Positions 37,000-47,414 of a DNA stretch of 64,000 nucleotides are shown piece by piece; position 1 is the first letter of the stretch, and every line of letters starts with the position of its first letter. The stretch covers positions 62,001 to 126,000 of the forward strand of contig NZ_JMPP01000055.1 of NCBI RefSeq assembly GCF_000735435.1. Reading direction: 5' to 3'. Below the pieces are notes generated by a model. That model saw nothing but the letters and a program-made list of their open reading frames with translations. It did no database searches and was not told the origin of the DNA. Origin of the DNA: Klebsiella planticola ATCC 33531. GTDB lineage: Bacteria; Pseudomonadota; Gammaproteobacteria; Enterobacterales; Enterobacteriaceae. The position numbers and the translations under genes were made by a program.

Positions 37000-37860
37000 T
37001 TAAAGTAAGACCAGCGCGCAGCTGTCGGTGTTGTTCCAGGTAAGGAAGCCCGTAGTGCTGTCATAGCTGACAGTTTTAGAGTTTCCAGCCTCAATGGAGA
37101 TGACTTTCACCGGCAGGGTGATATCTGCCTGAGCCACAGCTCCGATATTGCCCTGCGTGGTCGCTGAGCCGCCAGGCGCGCTTGCTGGCGCATAGGTGAA
37201 GGTTGTCGCACTACCCACGGTCAGCACAACTACGGTGCCGTTATAGGCCGCCGGGGCTACGCCGCTGATCTTCACGTACTGGCCAGCAGTCAGACCATGC
37301 GCAGAGTCGGTGGTGGCTGTGGCCACACCGTTCGAGTAGGTCACGGCGGTCGTGGCAATGTCAGAACCGGCAAAAGCCGCCGCGGCTGCGGTGGTCACCT
37401 GATCATTGACAAAGTCCCACGCCAGCGGCGTTTTCACTGAGGCGCCAGTGGTGCCTAGCGCCACAACCTGCTCAGATGCTTTCAGCGGCACGCGCATGTT
37501 AGAACCGAGACGATAGAATGAAACGCTCATACCGGACGCATACAGCGGCACCGGAGACTGCGGGGTAGTCAAACCGTTGTGAGCCTGATTGAAGACGGTA
37601 AAGCCTTCCAGCTCAGCAAGTGACACAGCACGACGAATGGTCGAACCGCGAGGACTGGATTTCACGCCAGGCAGGAGTTCAGCAACCGGCAGGCCGCCCC
37701 ACAATGGCTTGGTTTCGGTGGCGGCGACAGTGCCGGACGCCAGGTTAAAGCGGTTTGCCGGATCGTCCAGGGCAACACCCTGAATGAAGCCATCAGACTG
37801 CACACCGAAGGAACCAGCGGCATTCGTGGTCGCCATCGGGTTAAGAGATAAATTAGCCAT
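37000..37860 (-). CDS. Capsid cement/decoration protein with inserted beta domain
   Basis: The 286-residue protein starts MANLSLNPMATTNAAGSFGV and resembles the structural cement (Gp24-like) proteins found just before DUF2184 capsid genes. Residues 171-240 hold an inserted domain (AHGLTAGQYVKISG...YNG...TFTY) that matches insertions in the sheath and baseplate J proteins. The end (SYDSTTGFLTWNNTDSCALV) closes the cement fold. It probably coats or strengthens the head. Confidence 0.75.
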   Translation of the reverse strand: MANLSLNPMATTNAAGSFGVQSDGFIQGVALDDPANRFNLASGTVAATETKPLWGGLPVAELLPGVKSSPRGSTIRRAVSLAELEGFTVFNQAHNGLTTPQSPVPLYASGMSVSFYRLGSNMRVPLKASEQVVALGTTGASVKTPLAWDFVNDQVTTAAAAAFAGSDIATTAVTYSNGVATATTDSAHGLTAGQYVKISGVAPAAYNGTVVVLTVGSATTFTYAPASAPGGSATTQGNIGAVAQADITLPVKVISIEAGNSKTVSYDSTTGFLTWNNTDSCALVLL

Positions 37861-37875
37861 GCTTGAGAGCTCCCG

Positions 37876-39495
<1,620 letters not shown>

Positions 39496-39504
39496 TTAAT
39501 GCTC

Positions 39505-40326
39505 CTATGCTGCTTTCATGGACTCCAGGAACTTGCGGCCCTTCTGGGTCAGCATGTCCTCAGGAATGCTGCGGAGGTTGTACAGATAGGTGACGTAGCA
39601 CCGGCAGAAAACCTCTTCACCAGGCTGCGTGATTTCGTCGAGATAGCCGGCGGTCCCAGCCTTGACATAACCATTTTTCTGCGCCCAGTTACCGCGGATG
39701 AGATAAACCAGCTTGTCACGTTCTTTGTGGTCTTCCCGGTAGTCGTATCCTGCCTGGCGCCAGTGACTATGCCACTCGGCAGCAATCGCGTTATTGCTCG
39801 TCGCGATGATGTTGTCGATATTGGCGATCAGCTTATGGTTCTGGTCGATCATCACCCGGCGCGCTTCATAGTCCACCTTCTCGGCGGCCTTCTGAATGTG
39901 GTCAGCAGTTTCCCGCATCGTTCCCTGAATGCCGGTCAGCGCAATGCTGTCTGCAGAGGGGATACTGCTGGCCCAGCCGCTAAACCGCGACAGCGTAGTG
40001 TCGATGGCTTTTTGGCGGTTGAGCTGGATTAAGTCAGCGCTGGCGAGTATCCGCCTGTCGAGCTCAGTCCTCAGTTTCGGCTCCAGGTAGTTGAGCGTAA
40101 AACGGGATATGCCCTGATGACGCTTCAGCGCGCCAGCACGCCCCACCTGCAGGTCGTATGCTTTCGTCAGGTTGCGGGTAACCATCGCCATGTAGTCATC
40201 AGATGTTTCGCTTTCGGCGGCTTGGCGAATAATCGCCTGCCAACGCTCCAGCTCTTCACGGGATGAGTAGCCGTTGCGGAGAAAGAACTTCACCGCATCT
40301 CTCACTGTTCGGGTGAAAGTGTTCAT
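39505..40326 (-). CDS. Head morphogenesis protein (Mu F/SPP1 gp7-like)
   Basis: The 273-residue minor head protein follows the portal with a 4-base overlap, the usual place for MuF-type proteins that enter the head and are ejected. The N-terminal two thirds are helical. Residues 165-273 form the C-terminal domain (WHSHWRQAGYDYREDHKERD, GNWAQKNGY, FCRCYVTYLYNLRSIPEDML). The same domain appears, attached to a membrane segment, in the gene next to cI (56106-56540). Confidence 0.8.
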   Translation of the reverse strand: MNTFTRTVRDAVKFFLRNGYSSREELERWQAIIRQAAESETSDDYMAMVTRNLTKAYDLQVGRAGALKRHQGISRFTLNYLEPKLRTELDRRILASADLIQLNRQKAIDTTLSRFSGWASSIPSADSIALTGIQGTMRETADHIQKAAEKVDYEARRVMIDQNHKLIANIDNIIATSNNAIAAEWHSHWRQAGYDYREDHKERDKLVYLIRGNWAQKNGYVKAGTAGYLDEITQPGEEVFCRCYVTYLYNLRSIPEDMLTQKGRKFLESMKAA

Positions 40327-41741
40327 AGCATCATCCCGCCGCCGGGCTCATCCACCTGCGGCTGTTGAGGCCGATTAGCCTTTAGCGACTCGATATCGAG
40401 ATCGAGCCGTTGTGGGAACAAGTTTTCGTTAGCGTTCGCGTTGGTCTGAGCCCACTCGATAAGCAGAGCGCGGTTTTCATCATCCGTGTTGACCTGAGGA
40501 AGCAGGACTTCCAGTAAGCTGACGATCGCCTTAAAGCGGGTTTCGTCGACCTTCACTTTTTCGCTATCCGGCTCCTTCAGGGATGGTGGCCAGCGATATT
40601 CGAAGTTATTTATCCAGCTCGCGAAATACACGCTGTAGGTGTTTTTCAGCTCCGGGAAGTCGGCTCGCAGAGACTGGAAGAATTCAATGCTCCAGGCTCG
40701 GTACTGGCACACTCGGATGAAGAACGCATACAACGGATCAAGCCATTCCCGAATGTTGTCGATGTACACCGCGACGGCTCGGGCATCTTCAGTGCCTTCA
40801 CCGAAGCCCTGAGCGAATGTCTCAGAGTTGAGGATGATCGCTGGCATGTCGGCGGCTGCGGCCACGTTTTCCAGGATGTGTTTACGCGCAGAGTCGAGAG
40901 GCTTCTCCAGATTGCTCAGGTCGATTGACTCGATATTGTCGTTCTCGCCGATCTGCAGGACCTCTCCGGTCTTCCCGCGCTTCAACATCATGCGTTTAAT
41001 GCCGCTGAGCTTCAGCATCATGTTGTTGACGACGGAGCTTGGACCCTTGATTTTCGTCACCAGCAGGCCGCCTTTCACCGCAACCATGTCGTCGGTGCGC
41101 ATGGTCTGGATGAAAGATTTCAGCGGATAAAGCGCGCGCTGGTAAACGCTACGACCGGAGAAGCCGAACGCCGCCGGGTTATACGCGAGATAAATCGGGT
41201 CTTCGTTCTGCACGACGACACAGCGCGATTTGTGATACGGCTTGCCCGCCACCCGGATTCCGTCAACTTTCTGGAAGTCCTGAGCATTAGGGTCCTGATT
41301 CAGTACAATACTTCCCGCAGTGTTGAGCGGGTCGAGAATGTTAAAACTGACGTTGTGCTTATACAGAGTGCGATAGTCCAGCGACTCGTTAGGCTCCTGG
41401 TTATCCACGAGCATTGCGATCGCTGATACTCCGTAAATCCTGGCGATGCGCGCGGCGTTGGCGATGTGCTGGTTAGCACCTATAGCCTTCCATTCGCGCT
41501 CGAACGCGTCACGCAGTCGCTGCTCAAGGCCATACGACTGAGCCACGTGCACGGTGCGCGGCTCGTTCATAGCCATCTTGATTGGGCGATCTACCATCTT
41601 TCCGCCCAGCGGATGGAATAGATAAACCGTTTTGCAGGTCTGGTATCCTGCCGACGTTCCCGGCTGGATATCGTCACTGTCCAGCAATGCCATCAACTCT
41701 GAGTGAGAGCAGCTGCCGATTTCGAAATCGTCTTCGTTCAT
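40323..41741 (-). CDS. Portal protein (DUF1073 family)
   Basis: The 472-residue protein starts MNEDDFEIGSCSHSELMALL and has the DUF1073 pattern (RDAFEREWKAIGANQHIANA, KLSGIKRMMLKRGKTGEVLQ, MPAIILNSETFAQGFGEGTE). It should form the dodecameric DNA gate of the head. Some databases label this family anti-CBASS Acb1-like because of a domain elsewhere in the family. Position between terminase and head genes makes portal the safe call. Confidence 0.85.
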   Translation of the reverse strand: MNEDDFEIGSCSHSELMALLDSDDIQPGTSAGYQTCKTVYLFHPLGGKMVDRPIKMAMNEPRTVHVAQSYGLEQRLRDAFEREWKAIGANQHIANAARIARIYGVSAIAMLVDNQEPNESLDYRTLYKHNVSFNILDPLNTAGSIVLNQDPNAQDFQKVDGIRVAGKPYHKSRCVVVQNEDPIYLAYNPAAFGFSGRSVYQRALYPLKSFIQTMRTDDMVAVKGGLLVTKIKGPSSVVNNMMLKLSGIKRMMLKRGKTGEVLQIGENDNIESIDLSNLEKPLDSARKHILENVAAAADMPAIILNSETFAQGFGEGTEDARAVAVYIDNIREWLDPLYAFFIRVCQYRAWSIEFFQSLRADFPELKNTYSVYFASWINNFEYRWPPSLKEPDSEKVKVDETRFKAIVSLLEVLLPQVNTDDENRALLIEWAQTNANANENLFPQRLDLDIESLKANRPQQPQVDEPGGGMML

Positions 41742-41752
41742 TGGTTCTCTCG

Positions 41753-43084
41753 TCAGATTGCGTCTCCGCTACCGAACGCGATGATCAGCCCGTAGGTGTA
41801 ATCATCCAGCAAATCGTCGGCGCGCTTATGCGCTTTCTTATCAGCAAGGTGGAATCGGGAAACCTGCTTATGCAGATGGTTTGCTGTTTCGCCTTTGAAA
41901 ACGGCGGTCTTCTCGTAGGCGTATCGGGATATTTTCGCCAGGCCGCGGTAGTGATAACCGGATGCCATAATGGCGCGCTCGTCCTTTCCTTTGCTGGTCA
42001 GGGCGGACTCAATTTTGTTGACCGGCCATCCCAGGCTTTCGCCTTTTTGCAACAGAATGCTGCCCATGCTGGCATCCTCGATAAACACGCCAAGGCTGCC
42101 ATTAACGGCTACGCACTGCCCTGATAACTCATTTAGGCGGTCAAATACTGATGGCATCCAGCTTTCCAGCAACGCGCCATCTATTTGCACTACGTCCCAG
42201 TCGAGTATCGTCAGGCGCATACGACCGGGCCGGGTATCGACCGCGTAGTAAACAACCGCCGTGCCGTCGTGCTCAGTGCCACCCTTAACGGCGGTGTCCA
42301 TAACAGCAAAGACCGCCTGACACATTTCAGGGAAATCGACAGGCTGATCCTGGTTTTCACCCTCGAACCACTTACGGACGTCGAATAAGGAGGCTGCAGA
42401 CCAGTCTACGAACTCGGCCATGAACTCCTGGCGGAATACGCGTGGATCGTTGTTCGCCCGCTCTTTCTCCAGCTCCTCCGGAGGAACGAACGGGTTGGAA
42501 GATGTCGGTGCATGGTGCTCAACGAAGCCCAGGGACTTGTTGTTGCAGATGGCGTAAAAGAAGTTTTCCTCATCGACACCATCAGGCGTTGAAAATACGT
42601 AGGCCCGTCCTTTGGTCGTCAGCAGCGTCGGTTTAATCGATTTAGGCCAGATTTCCTTCAGCATCTCCGGCGACTTGGTAAACGCCGCCTCATCGATCAG
42701 GATGATTTCGTACTCACGGCCACGGCCGGCCAGTTTGTTGTCGTTGGTTACCCAGAAGTCGATCTTCCCGCCGTTCTTCAGCAGCAGACGCTTCTCCTGG
42801 CGGCTGAAGCTCTTTTTCAGCGGTAGCAGGATTTCTTCGAGCTTGTCGTAAATCTCCTGGTACTGACGATACTCGGCGGTGAAGATACCAACCCGGCCGC
42901 CTAGCTCGATGTCCATACCCGGGCGACGGAACGGTGACGTTGCGTAGGTCACAGCAGCGCTCGACAGCATGAAGGTTTTACCCCATCGCCGACCGCATCG
43001 AACCGCATTCAACTGGTGGTCCCATGAGTCAGACCAGACCGTTAACTGCCCGTTGTGTAGCGTGGGTAGGTAAATGTCGGCCAT
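41753..43084 (-). CDS. Terminase large subunit
   Basis: The 443-residue protein is the ATPase-nuclease that packages DNA. Walker A is CGRRWGKT (residues 30-37) and Walker B with catalytic Glu is IILIDE (127-132). The C-terminal nuclease has acidic residues in AVMDTAVKGGTEHDG, FIEDASMG and ADDLLDDYTYG. It starts 3 bases after the small subunit stop and precedes the portal. Confidence 0.9.
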   Translation of the reverse strand: MADIYLPTLHNGQLTVWSDSWDHQLNAVRCGRRWGKTFMLSSAAVTYATSPFRRPGMDIELGGRVGIFTAEYRQYQEIYDKLEEILLPLKKSFSRQEKRLLLKNGGKIDFWVTNDNKLAGRGREYEIILIDEAAFTKSPEMLKEIWPKSIKPTLLTTKGRAYVFSTPDGVDEENFFYAICNNKSLGFVEHHAPTSSNPFVPPEELEKERANNDPRVFRQEFMAEFVDWSAASLFDVRKWFEGENQDQPVDFPEMCQAVFAVMDTAVKGGTEHDGTAVVYYAVDTRPGRMRLTILDWDVVQIDGALLESWMPSVFDRLNELSGQCVAVNGSLGVFIEDASMGSILLQKGESLGWPVNKIESALTSKGKDERAIMASGYHYRGLAKISRYAYEKTAVFKGETANHLHKQVSRFHLADKKAHKRADDLLDDYTYGLIIAFGSGDAI

Positions 43085-43087
43085 GAT

Positions 43088-43828
43088 TTATCTTCCCGGT
43101 ATCGGCAGCGAGTTATGCACGACGATAGCGTTATCCTTGTCGCCGTCTTTCATCACGTCGATTTCGAGCTCAACCTTTTCGGTCGCAGCTTCGCGGTAAG
43201 CAGCATCGACGCGCTGTTTAATGATTGCCGCTTTGGTGTACTCCAGCGACTCAATGCGCGCAGTGTTGCGATGCATGGCTTTCTGCGCCTGAGAGATAAG
43301 GTCGTGCAGATCTTTGGCCTGATCGCTGTCGGCTGTCTCCAGCTCTGTCTGCCAGCGCCCTATATTCTCTGCCGCTGTCAGGCTCGCCGCGCGCAGCCAG
43401 AAAAGCTCATCGTCGAGCGTGAGCATCTGGGCATCTTCGGTGATGGCGTCAGAGAGCAGCATCCGGCGGCCGTAGCCTCCGTGCTTTAATGCATTCTGGT
43501 TGCCTGGCAGGAAGGCGTTAGTCGGCGGCGCGGTGCGCGATCCGCGTATCGGTTTCGTTTCTGGAGATTTTGAGCTGGCGCCTGTGTCGGGCTGGTTTTT
43601 TTTCACCTTCCCGTTTTTACCGGCCCCGCCTTTCTCCTTCTGCGAATTCGCAGATTTATTCGCACTTTTTTTTTGCGAATTCGCACCGTATGTCGTTGCT
43701 TTGATATAGCGTTTCGCAGATGAGTAATTCAGTCCCTGCGCTGCGCACCAGTCTTTCGGGGATATTCCTGTTTTGGCATGCTCGGCGAGGAACTGGTGTT
43801 GCAGTGCTCCCCAGTCCGGTTTTGCCAT
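43088..43828 (-). CDS. Terminase small subunit
   Basis: The 246-residue protein starts MAKPDWGALQHQFLAEHAKT, followed by the helix-turn-helix-like ISPKDWCAAQGLNYSSAKRY, which should bind the packaging site. A Lys/Ser-rich linker (QKKSANKSANSQKEKGG) leads to PGNQNALKHGGYGRR, typical of this terminase class, and a helical C-terminus. It directly precedes the large subunit. Confidence 0.85.
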   Translation of the reverse strand: MAKPDWGALQHQFLAEHAKTGISPKDWCAAQGLNYSSAKRYIKATTYGANSQKKSANKSANSQKEKGGAGKNGKVKKNQPDTGASSKSPETKPIRGSRTAPPTNAFLPGNQNALKHGGYGRRMLLSDAITEDAQMLTLDDELFWLRAASLTAAENIGRWQTELETADSDQAKDLHDLISQAQKAMHRNTARIESLEYTKAAIIKQRVDAAYREAATEKVELEIDVMKDGDKDNAIVVHNSLPIPGR

Positions 43829-43885
43829 AGTCCTTACCTCGTTGTGACATTATCGAGCCACCTCTGGAAGTGGCTCTGTAATGCC

Positions 43886-44353
43886 CTACTTCAGGCACTG
43901 CGTGGTGATGTATTCCTGCAGTGCTCTCAGGGCTGTCTGGTCGCTGATGATTCCAGACCGGATACCGAGAACGTTTCGTCCAGCAACTGAAGAGAGTTCG
44001 ACGGTGGCATCATCGCCCATGCTGGCGGCGCCGGCGGTTTGGGTTGCGGCTGACACTGGACACTTTCCTTTGACGAGCACCCGACCACCATTATCAAGCT
44101 TGCGCTGCAGAGCATCATTTTCAGCTTTTGCATCGGCTAATTCCTTCGTGTATTTGGCATCGAGCGCTGCGACGTCACGCTGGCGGGTCTCCATGTCGGT
44201 GATGGTCTCGTTCGCCAGATTTAGCGCCTTCACCTTCTCGTCGCGCTGCCTTTTGAACTCGGTGGCGTTGCTGTGGTAGTGACTGACCAGCCAGGCGAGG
44301 CTGACTATGAGACAGATAACTACTGCACTGATAATGGCGGTTAAGCGACTCAT
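43886..44353 (-). CDS. Inner-membrane spanin Rz
   Basis: The 155-residue i-spanin starts [20 protein letters not shown], a single N-terminal membrane helix. A long periplasmic coiled coil ([20 protein letters not shown]) follows, then a C-terminal part with two Cys (KGKCPV, TTQCLK). With Rz1 it fuses inner and outer membranes in the last step of lysis. The ATG at 44353 overlaps the endolysin stop (ATGA). Rz1 is nested inside it in another frame. Confidence 0.9.
   Translation of the reverse strand: MSRLTAIISAVVICLIVSLAWLVSHYHSNATEFKRQRDEKVKALNLANETITDMETRQRDVAALDAKYTKELADAKAENDALQRKLDNGGRVLVKGKCPVSAATQTAGAASMGDDATVELSSVAGRNVLGIRSGIISDQTALRALQEYITTQCLK
43927..44133 (-). CDS. Outer-membrane spanin lipoprotein Rz1 (nested in Rz)
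   Basis: The 68-residue o-spanin lies wholly within Rz in a different frame, as in lambda. It starts [20 protein letters not shown], with lipobox VVGC and lipidated Cys19, then a Pro-rich segment [11 protein letters not shown] that is the hallmark of Rz1. An alternative start at Met6 would also work. Confidence 0.88.
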   Translation of the reverse strand: MQKLKMMLCSASLIMVVGCSSKESVQCQPQPKPPAPPAWAMMPPSNSLQLLDETFSVSGLESSATRQP

Positions 44354-44844
44354 TTCTGGCTCCAGGTGCATACCTGATACTCAACATCACGGCGATTAAC
44401 CAGCCCTTTCCACTTCTGACCGCCGGCATATACCCAACGCTTTAGCTCTGCACATGCACCGGCATAGTCGCGGGCATTAAGCTTTTTCAGCAGTGTGGAG
44501 TTAATGGCTGCAGTGGCGCCGACGTTATAGGCAAATGAGTAAATTGCTGCGCGCTGGGTTTCCGTGGTCGGCACTTTGATATGCGGATCGACCTGCGCGG
44601 CAATGCGCTGTATATCGCGCCGGGTTAGAGCGTCACATTCTTTGTCTGTGTACCGCTTACCCCAGACAATGTCTGAACCAGTGTGGCCATCGCAGACGGT
44701 GGCAACACCAACGATGTCGCGATAGGCAGTGTACTCTCGGCCCTCAAGACCAACTTTGCCGGATACCATGACGGTAGCGATACCAATGGCGCCCGTACCC
44801 AGGGCTCCGATAATGCTATTTCTGAGCGCTGGTGACATTGCCAT
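44350..44844 (-). CDS. SAR endolysin (R21-like lysozyme)
   Basis: The 164-residue muramidase has an N-terminal signal-anchor-release segment ([20 protein letters not shown]), rich in Gly and Ala, instead of a cleaved signal. The E-D-T catalytic triad lies in [20 protein letters not shown]. Cys in VCDGHTG and later positions may control activation by disulfide exchange, as in related enzymes. The sequence closely follows P21 R. It is paired with a pinholin-like holin upstream. Confidence 0.9.
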   Translation of the reverse strand: MAMSPALRNSIIGALGTGAIGIATVMVSGKVGLEGREYTAYRDIVGVATVCDGHTGSDIVWGKRYTDKECDALTRRDIQRIAAQVDPHIKVPTTETQRAAIYSFAYNVGATAAINSTLLKKLNARDYAGACAELKRWVYAGGQKWKGLVNRRDVEYQVCTWSQK

Positions 44845-45019
44845 TTAATCTATCCTCGCGCTCTTTGCGCTTGTAGTACCAGTTCACCCCGAAAGTGCCA
44901 ATGGTACAGACGATACCGATGATGATTGCCCAGTCGTTCAGGGAAAGAACGCCACCCATGGTCGTTAAGCCTCCAACCCAATAACTGAGCCATTCTCTGA
45001 TTTTATCCATGCGTTGCAT
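44816..45019 (-). CDS. Holin, S21-like with dual start
   Basis: The 67-residue protein has two membrane segments (WLSYWVGGLTTMGGVLSL and WAIIIGIVCTIGTFGVNWYY) and a charged tail KRKEREDR, the class II holin layout. It starts MQRMDK, so Met1 and Met4 can both initiate, the same arrangement as the MKSMDK start of P21 S, where the two forms act as antiholin and holin. With the SAR endolysin downstream, a pinholin mode of lysis is likely. A GAGGTGAG ribosome site precedes Met1. Confidence 0.85.
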   Translation of the reverse strand: MQRMDKIREWLSYWVGGLTTMGGVLSLNDWAIIIGIVCTIGTFGVNWYYKRKEREDRLNGNVTSAQK

Positions 45020-45130
45020 GCTCTCACCTCGCGTTGTTTGCGGGTGCTATGTGTGTTTGAAAAGGTCAGGCTTCACGGGCTGGATTAACAACAACATGCG
45101 TCGAGGATGATTCCCGTGAGCCTGAAATAG

Positions 45131-45152
45131 AAAAGCCAGCGATAAGGCTGGC
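45131..45152 (-). terminator. Second late-leader terminator
   Basis: Reading leftward, GCCAGC-CTTATC-GCTGGC is followed by TTTTCTATTT. It lies about 110 bases before the holin and would stop any polymerase not modified by Q. Confidence 0.8.
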
Positions 45153-45315
45153 AAAAGATATCGAGGGTCGAACAATGCGGCTCTATGGCCGAAGATACCC
45201 TGGCTGGGTCTGGCATGTGGTGGCGAGCGCCCATCTCTCGCTTAACGTCAATCAACGCTTACACATCGCTACGTTATTGGCCGGTATTAACCGATATGTT
45301 CTCTCACCACAAATG

Positions 45316-45341
45316 AAAAAGCCCCGCACGATGGCGAGGCT
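45316..45341 (-). terminator. Late-leader terminator (tR'-like)
   Basis: Reading leftward, AGCCTCGC pairs with GCGGGGCT (one mismatch) and is followed by TTTTTC. It lies 64 bases after the Q stop, the expected place of the terminator that Q-modified polymerase ignores. Confidence 0.8.
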
Positions 45342-45404
45342 CTTAATTTGGTCGACAATCGAAGCTATGGCGACGATATCAGATTTACATGAAATATATG
45401 CCTT

Positions 45405-46094
45405 TCAGTTCGGTTTTGCAAGACTTGCATCTAAATTTGTCGCCTTTTGTTGTGAACGTGATCGCGTTACTGATATGAGAGCATCGCTGTCAAGCTTCAC
45501 AAAACTGCTGCGCAACGCCAGCCAATGAGGCAGATATGTTTCTGTCCATGTGGATTTTGCGACGCCAGCCAACCCCGCCAGTTTCTGGTATTCGTACATC
45601 TCACGCCCTGCCAGTTCGGCTTTGACATCCTGTGCAGCCAGCCAGATAAGCTGACGCAGGCGATCGACTGTTTTCTTTGCAATGCGCATGCCGGCCATCT
45701 GCGCGCTGAACTGTTCCCACGCCCACCGGGTTATCGTCTCCTGGTACTCCCAGCGGATATTCTCGCTGTAGTTCCAGAGCAGCCAGGCTTTCTGATGCTC
45801 ATCGAGCGACAGCAGCGCCCGGCGCCATGATGCCGTTGAGTATTCGACTGGAAGCACCAGGGCGATTGCTGAGCCTTTTGCGCGAGACTGGCTGCCGGTC
45901 ATTGGTGGGCTGTCAGGGTTGACCATTCTCTTCTTCTGGGGGTCATACACCTTCTTACGCCCGCGGCTTCGTGGCGTAGCCTCAAACATCGCGTTTTCCG
46001 CAAAGGCTACCAGTTGTCCTTTCGTCGCGCCGCTCAGATCGGCGGTAGCTACTATCAGCTGCTCACGAACGTATTGGAGGTATTGTGTGTTCAT
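45405..46094 (-). CDS. Late antiterminator Q (phage 82 type)
   Basis: The 229-residue protein starts MNTQYLQYVREQLIVATADL and continues SGATKGQLVAFAENAMF, the conserved start of the phage 82 Q family. Further family marks are YRCSWRR-like YSTASWRRALLSLDEHQKAW and a C-terminal helix-turn-helix-like segment (LAGLAGVAKSTWTETYLPHW). Q binds near the late promoter and lets polymerase pass terminators. Its ATG overlaps the ylcG stop. Confidence 0.9.
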   Translation of the reverse strand: MNTQYLQYVREQLIVATADLSGATKGQLVAFAENAMFEATPRSRGRKKVYDPQKKRMVNPDSPPMTGSQSRAKGSAIALVLPVEYSTASWRRALLSLDEHQKAWLLWNYSENIRWEYQETITRWAWEQFSAQMAGMRIAKKTVDRLRQLIWLAAQDVKAELAGREMYEYQKLAGLAGVAKSTWTETYLPHWLALRSSFVKLDSDALISVTRSRSQQKATNLDASLAKPN

Positions 46095-46231
46095 GCTGTC
46101 TCTCCCAGGGTCTGATAGATGCGAATGTAATTTCTCAGGATTCGGTAGTCGGTCATCACTGTGCCGCGGTGACGGCAGAGGCGGAGCTTTTGCCAGCGGT
46201 CGCGGATGCGTTCGATTACGTCCTGGTTCAT
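46091..46231 (-). CDS. YlcG family small protein
   Basis: This 46-residue basic protein starts MNQDVIERIRDRWQKLRLCR and contains the family core GTVMTDYRILRNYIRIYQ, shared with E. coli YlcG of the DLP12 prophage. It sits between ninG and Q, the usual place, with ATGA overlaps on both sides. Its function is unknown. Confidence 0.8.
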   Translation of the reverse strand: MNQDVIERIRDRWQKLRLCRHRGTVMTDYRILRNYIRIYQTLGETA

Positions 46232-46809
46232 GCTGCCTCCCGTTGTTTTATGAGCGCACGACGAATCGCGCTGTAATGGCGCCTGATGCCTTCCAGTTCT
46301 TCGATGGTGTATCGGTGAGGGGTGTTGTTATTTTCGAGAGCCTCGACGCGTTCATCGCCGATTTTCGCTACCAGGCCGATGCGGTATTGCTGCTGATTGC
46401 CGGACAGTTGGACATTGCAGTGATGGCACTGTTTATTGATATTGTCCTCGATGTAGCGCAGGTGGGACGCTTTCCCGCGGGAGCGGTAATGCCCGGCCTC
46501 CCACTGAACCGTATCGAACGTGCCGCAGCTGATGCACGGCAAATCATGGTCACGTTCGCGGATATAGTCGTTGACGACGCGCTGGGTCATATCTTCCCAG
46601 TGACGGAGAGGTTTCACCGCGGCTTTGCGCTTGCGCCAGGCTGCACGCTCTTTTTTCGCTTTCGCCTGGGCCTGCTTCTCGCGCTTCTTCTCAAGTTCCT
46701 GCATGGCAAATTCTGCGCCATGCTCAGGGCAGCACCAGCGCTGATTCTCAAATGCTGGAGTAAACTTCGCCCGGCAGATTTTGCACCGGCGCTGAGTTCG
46801 GTTAAGCAT
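46228..46809 (-). CDS. ninG: Recombination protein NinG (Rap)
   Basis: NinG/Rap is a structure-specific endonuclease that aids phage recombination at Holliday junctions and D-loops. The 193-residue protein has an N-terminal CxxC...CC site (CKICRAKF...RWCCPEHG) and a basic coiled middle (KKREKQAQAKAKKERAAWRK). An HNH-like zinc region follows with CISCG...GHYRSRG...CHHCN. The order matches lambda nin genes. It overlaps ninE by 8 bases. Confidence 0.92.
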   Translation of the reverse strand: MLNRTQRRCKICRAKFTPAFENQRWCCPEHGAEFAMQELEKKREKQAQAKAKKERAAWRKRKAAVKPLRHWEDMTQRVVNDYIRERDHDLPCISCGTFDTVQWEAGHYRSRGKASHLRYIEDNINKQCHHCNVQLSGNQQQYRIGLVAKIGDERVEALENNNTPHRYTIEELEGIRRHYSAIRRALIKQREAA

Positions 46810-46972
46810 GACCCCTCCTTGCTCTCAGGCAGAGCCACTTCTTCTCGACCAGGCGGGCGGTATAGTCTTTCAGCGTCGGGATGTCAGACGGCTTAACATC
46901 GACCTTGCGCTTGCGGCGAGCAGGAATGCGGAAGATTGAGCGCTCAATTACTTTGGCGAGGGGACTATGCAT
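46802..46972 (-). CDS. ninE: NinE family protein
   Basis: The 56-residue basic protein starts MHSPLAKVIERSIFRIPARR and continues KRKVDVKPSDIPTLKDYTA, matching lambda NinE (RVPNRRKRKPELKPSEIPTL). I chose the ATG at 46972. The longer in-frame start lies inside ninB and adds unrelated residues. Its function is not known. Confidence 0.88.
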   Translation of the reverse strand: MHSPLAKVIERSIFRIPARRKRKVDVKPSDIPTLKDYTARLVEKKWLCLRARRGHA

Positions 46973-47414
46973 GGGATTCTCCCCAGCGCTTGGCCCATTC
47001 GATTTCAATGCGGGACTTTTCACTGAACTTGACGCCCTGTTGGGTACCGAACCAGTAGATAGCCTCGATGACTTCGACCATCTGACGCACTGTCATTTTG
47101 CTAGTACGCTGACCGAACATCACAACGCCGCCATCCAGCCCGGGAGCCATGCGCTGCTCTTGTTTTTTCGACTTGGCCACCAGGGCAGTAATGAGGTCTT
47201 TCCAGTCGTCGGAGTCGTATTTGTTACCGAACCAGACAACCTGATCTGATAGGTCTTTCAGGAGCGGCCACATTTTCTTGTTTTGTTCGAGAGTGCGCGT
47301 CATCTCCTTGATATCGAGAATCAGAGGACGCTTTGCATCGACTGGCAATTCTCGAACGAAATTGATGGCGTTCTGTTTGATAGCATCGTTGACGAGGTGG
47401 AATTGCTGTTTCAC
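46965..47414 (-). CDS. ninB: Recombination protein NinB
   Basis: NinB (Orf) binds single-stranded DNA and SSB and can replace RecFOR in phage Red recombination. The 149-residue protein starts with GTG (47414) and reads KQQFHLVNDAIKQNAINFVR, with the family core LDIKEMTRTLEQNKKMWPLL. The GTG overlaps the stop of a small upstream frame. It fits the ninB-ninE-ninG order. Confidence 0.9.
   Translation of the reverse strand: MKQQFHLVNDAIKQNAINFVRELPVDAKRPLILDIKEMTRTLEQNKKMWPLLKDLSDQVVWFGNKYDSDDWKDLITALVAKSKKQEQRMAPGLDGGVVMFGQRTSKMTVRQMVEVIEAIYWFGTQQGVKFSEKSRIEIEWAKRWGESHA

Larger units (their letters stand above)
45020..45404 (-). promoter_or_regulatory. Late leader between Q and holin (pR'-like region)
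   Basis: This 385-base gap has no convincing gene on either strand. By analogy with phages 82, 21 and lambda, the late promoter should lie just beyond the Q gene (45344-45404), with the paused polymerase being the target of Q. I cannot place clear -35/-10 boxes. Two intrinsic terminators follow in the leader (45316-45341 and 45131-45152). Confidence 0.6.

Noticed and set aside
40323..41741. Anti-CBASS Acb1 function for the DUF1073 protein
   Set aside because: Some databases use that label for the family, but gene order (after terminase, before the MuF-like gene) and length support a portal. I saw no separate 2H phosphoesterase motif.
45175..45528. 117-codon plus-strand frame in the late leader
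   Set aside because: It crosses a terminator and the end of Q, has poor coding character and no match.
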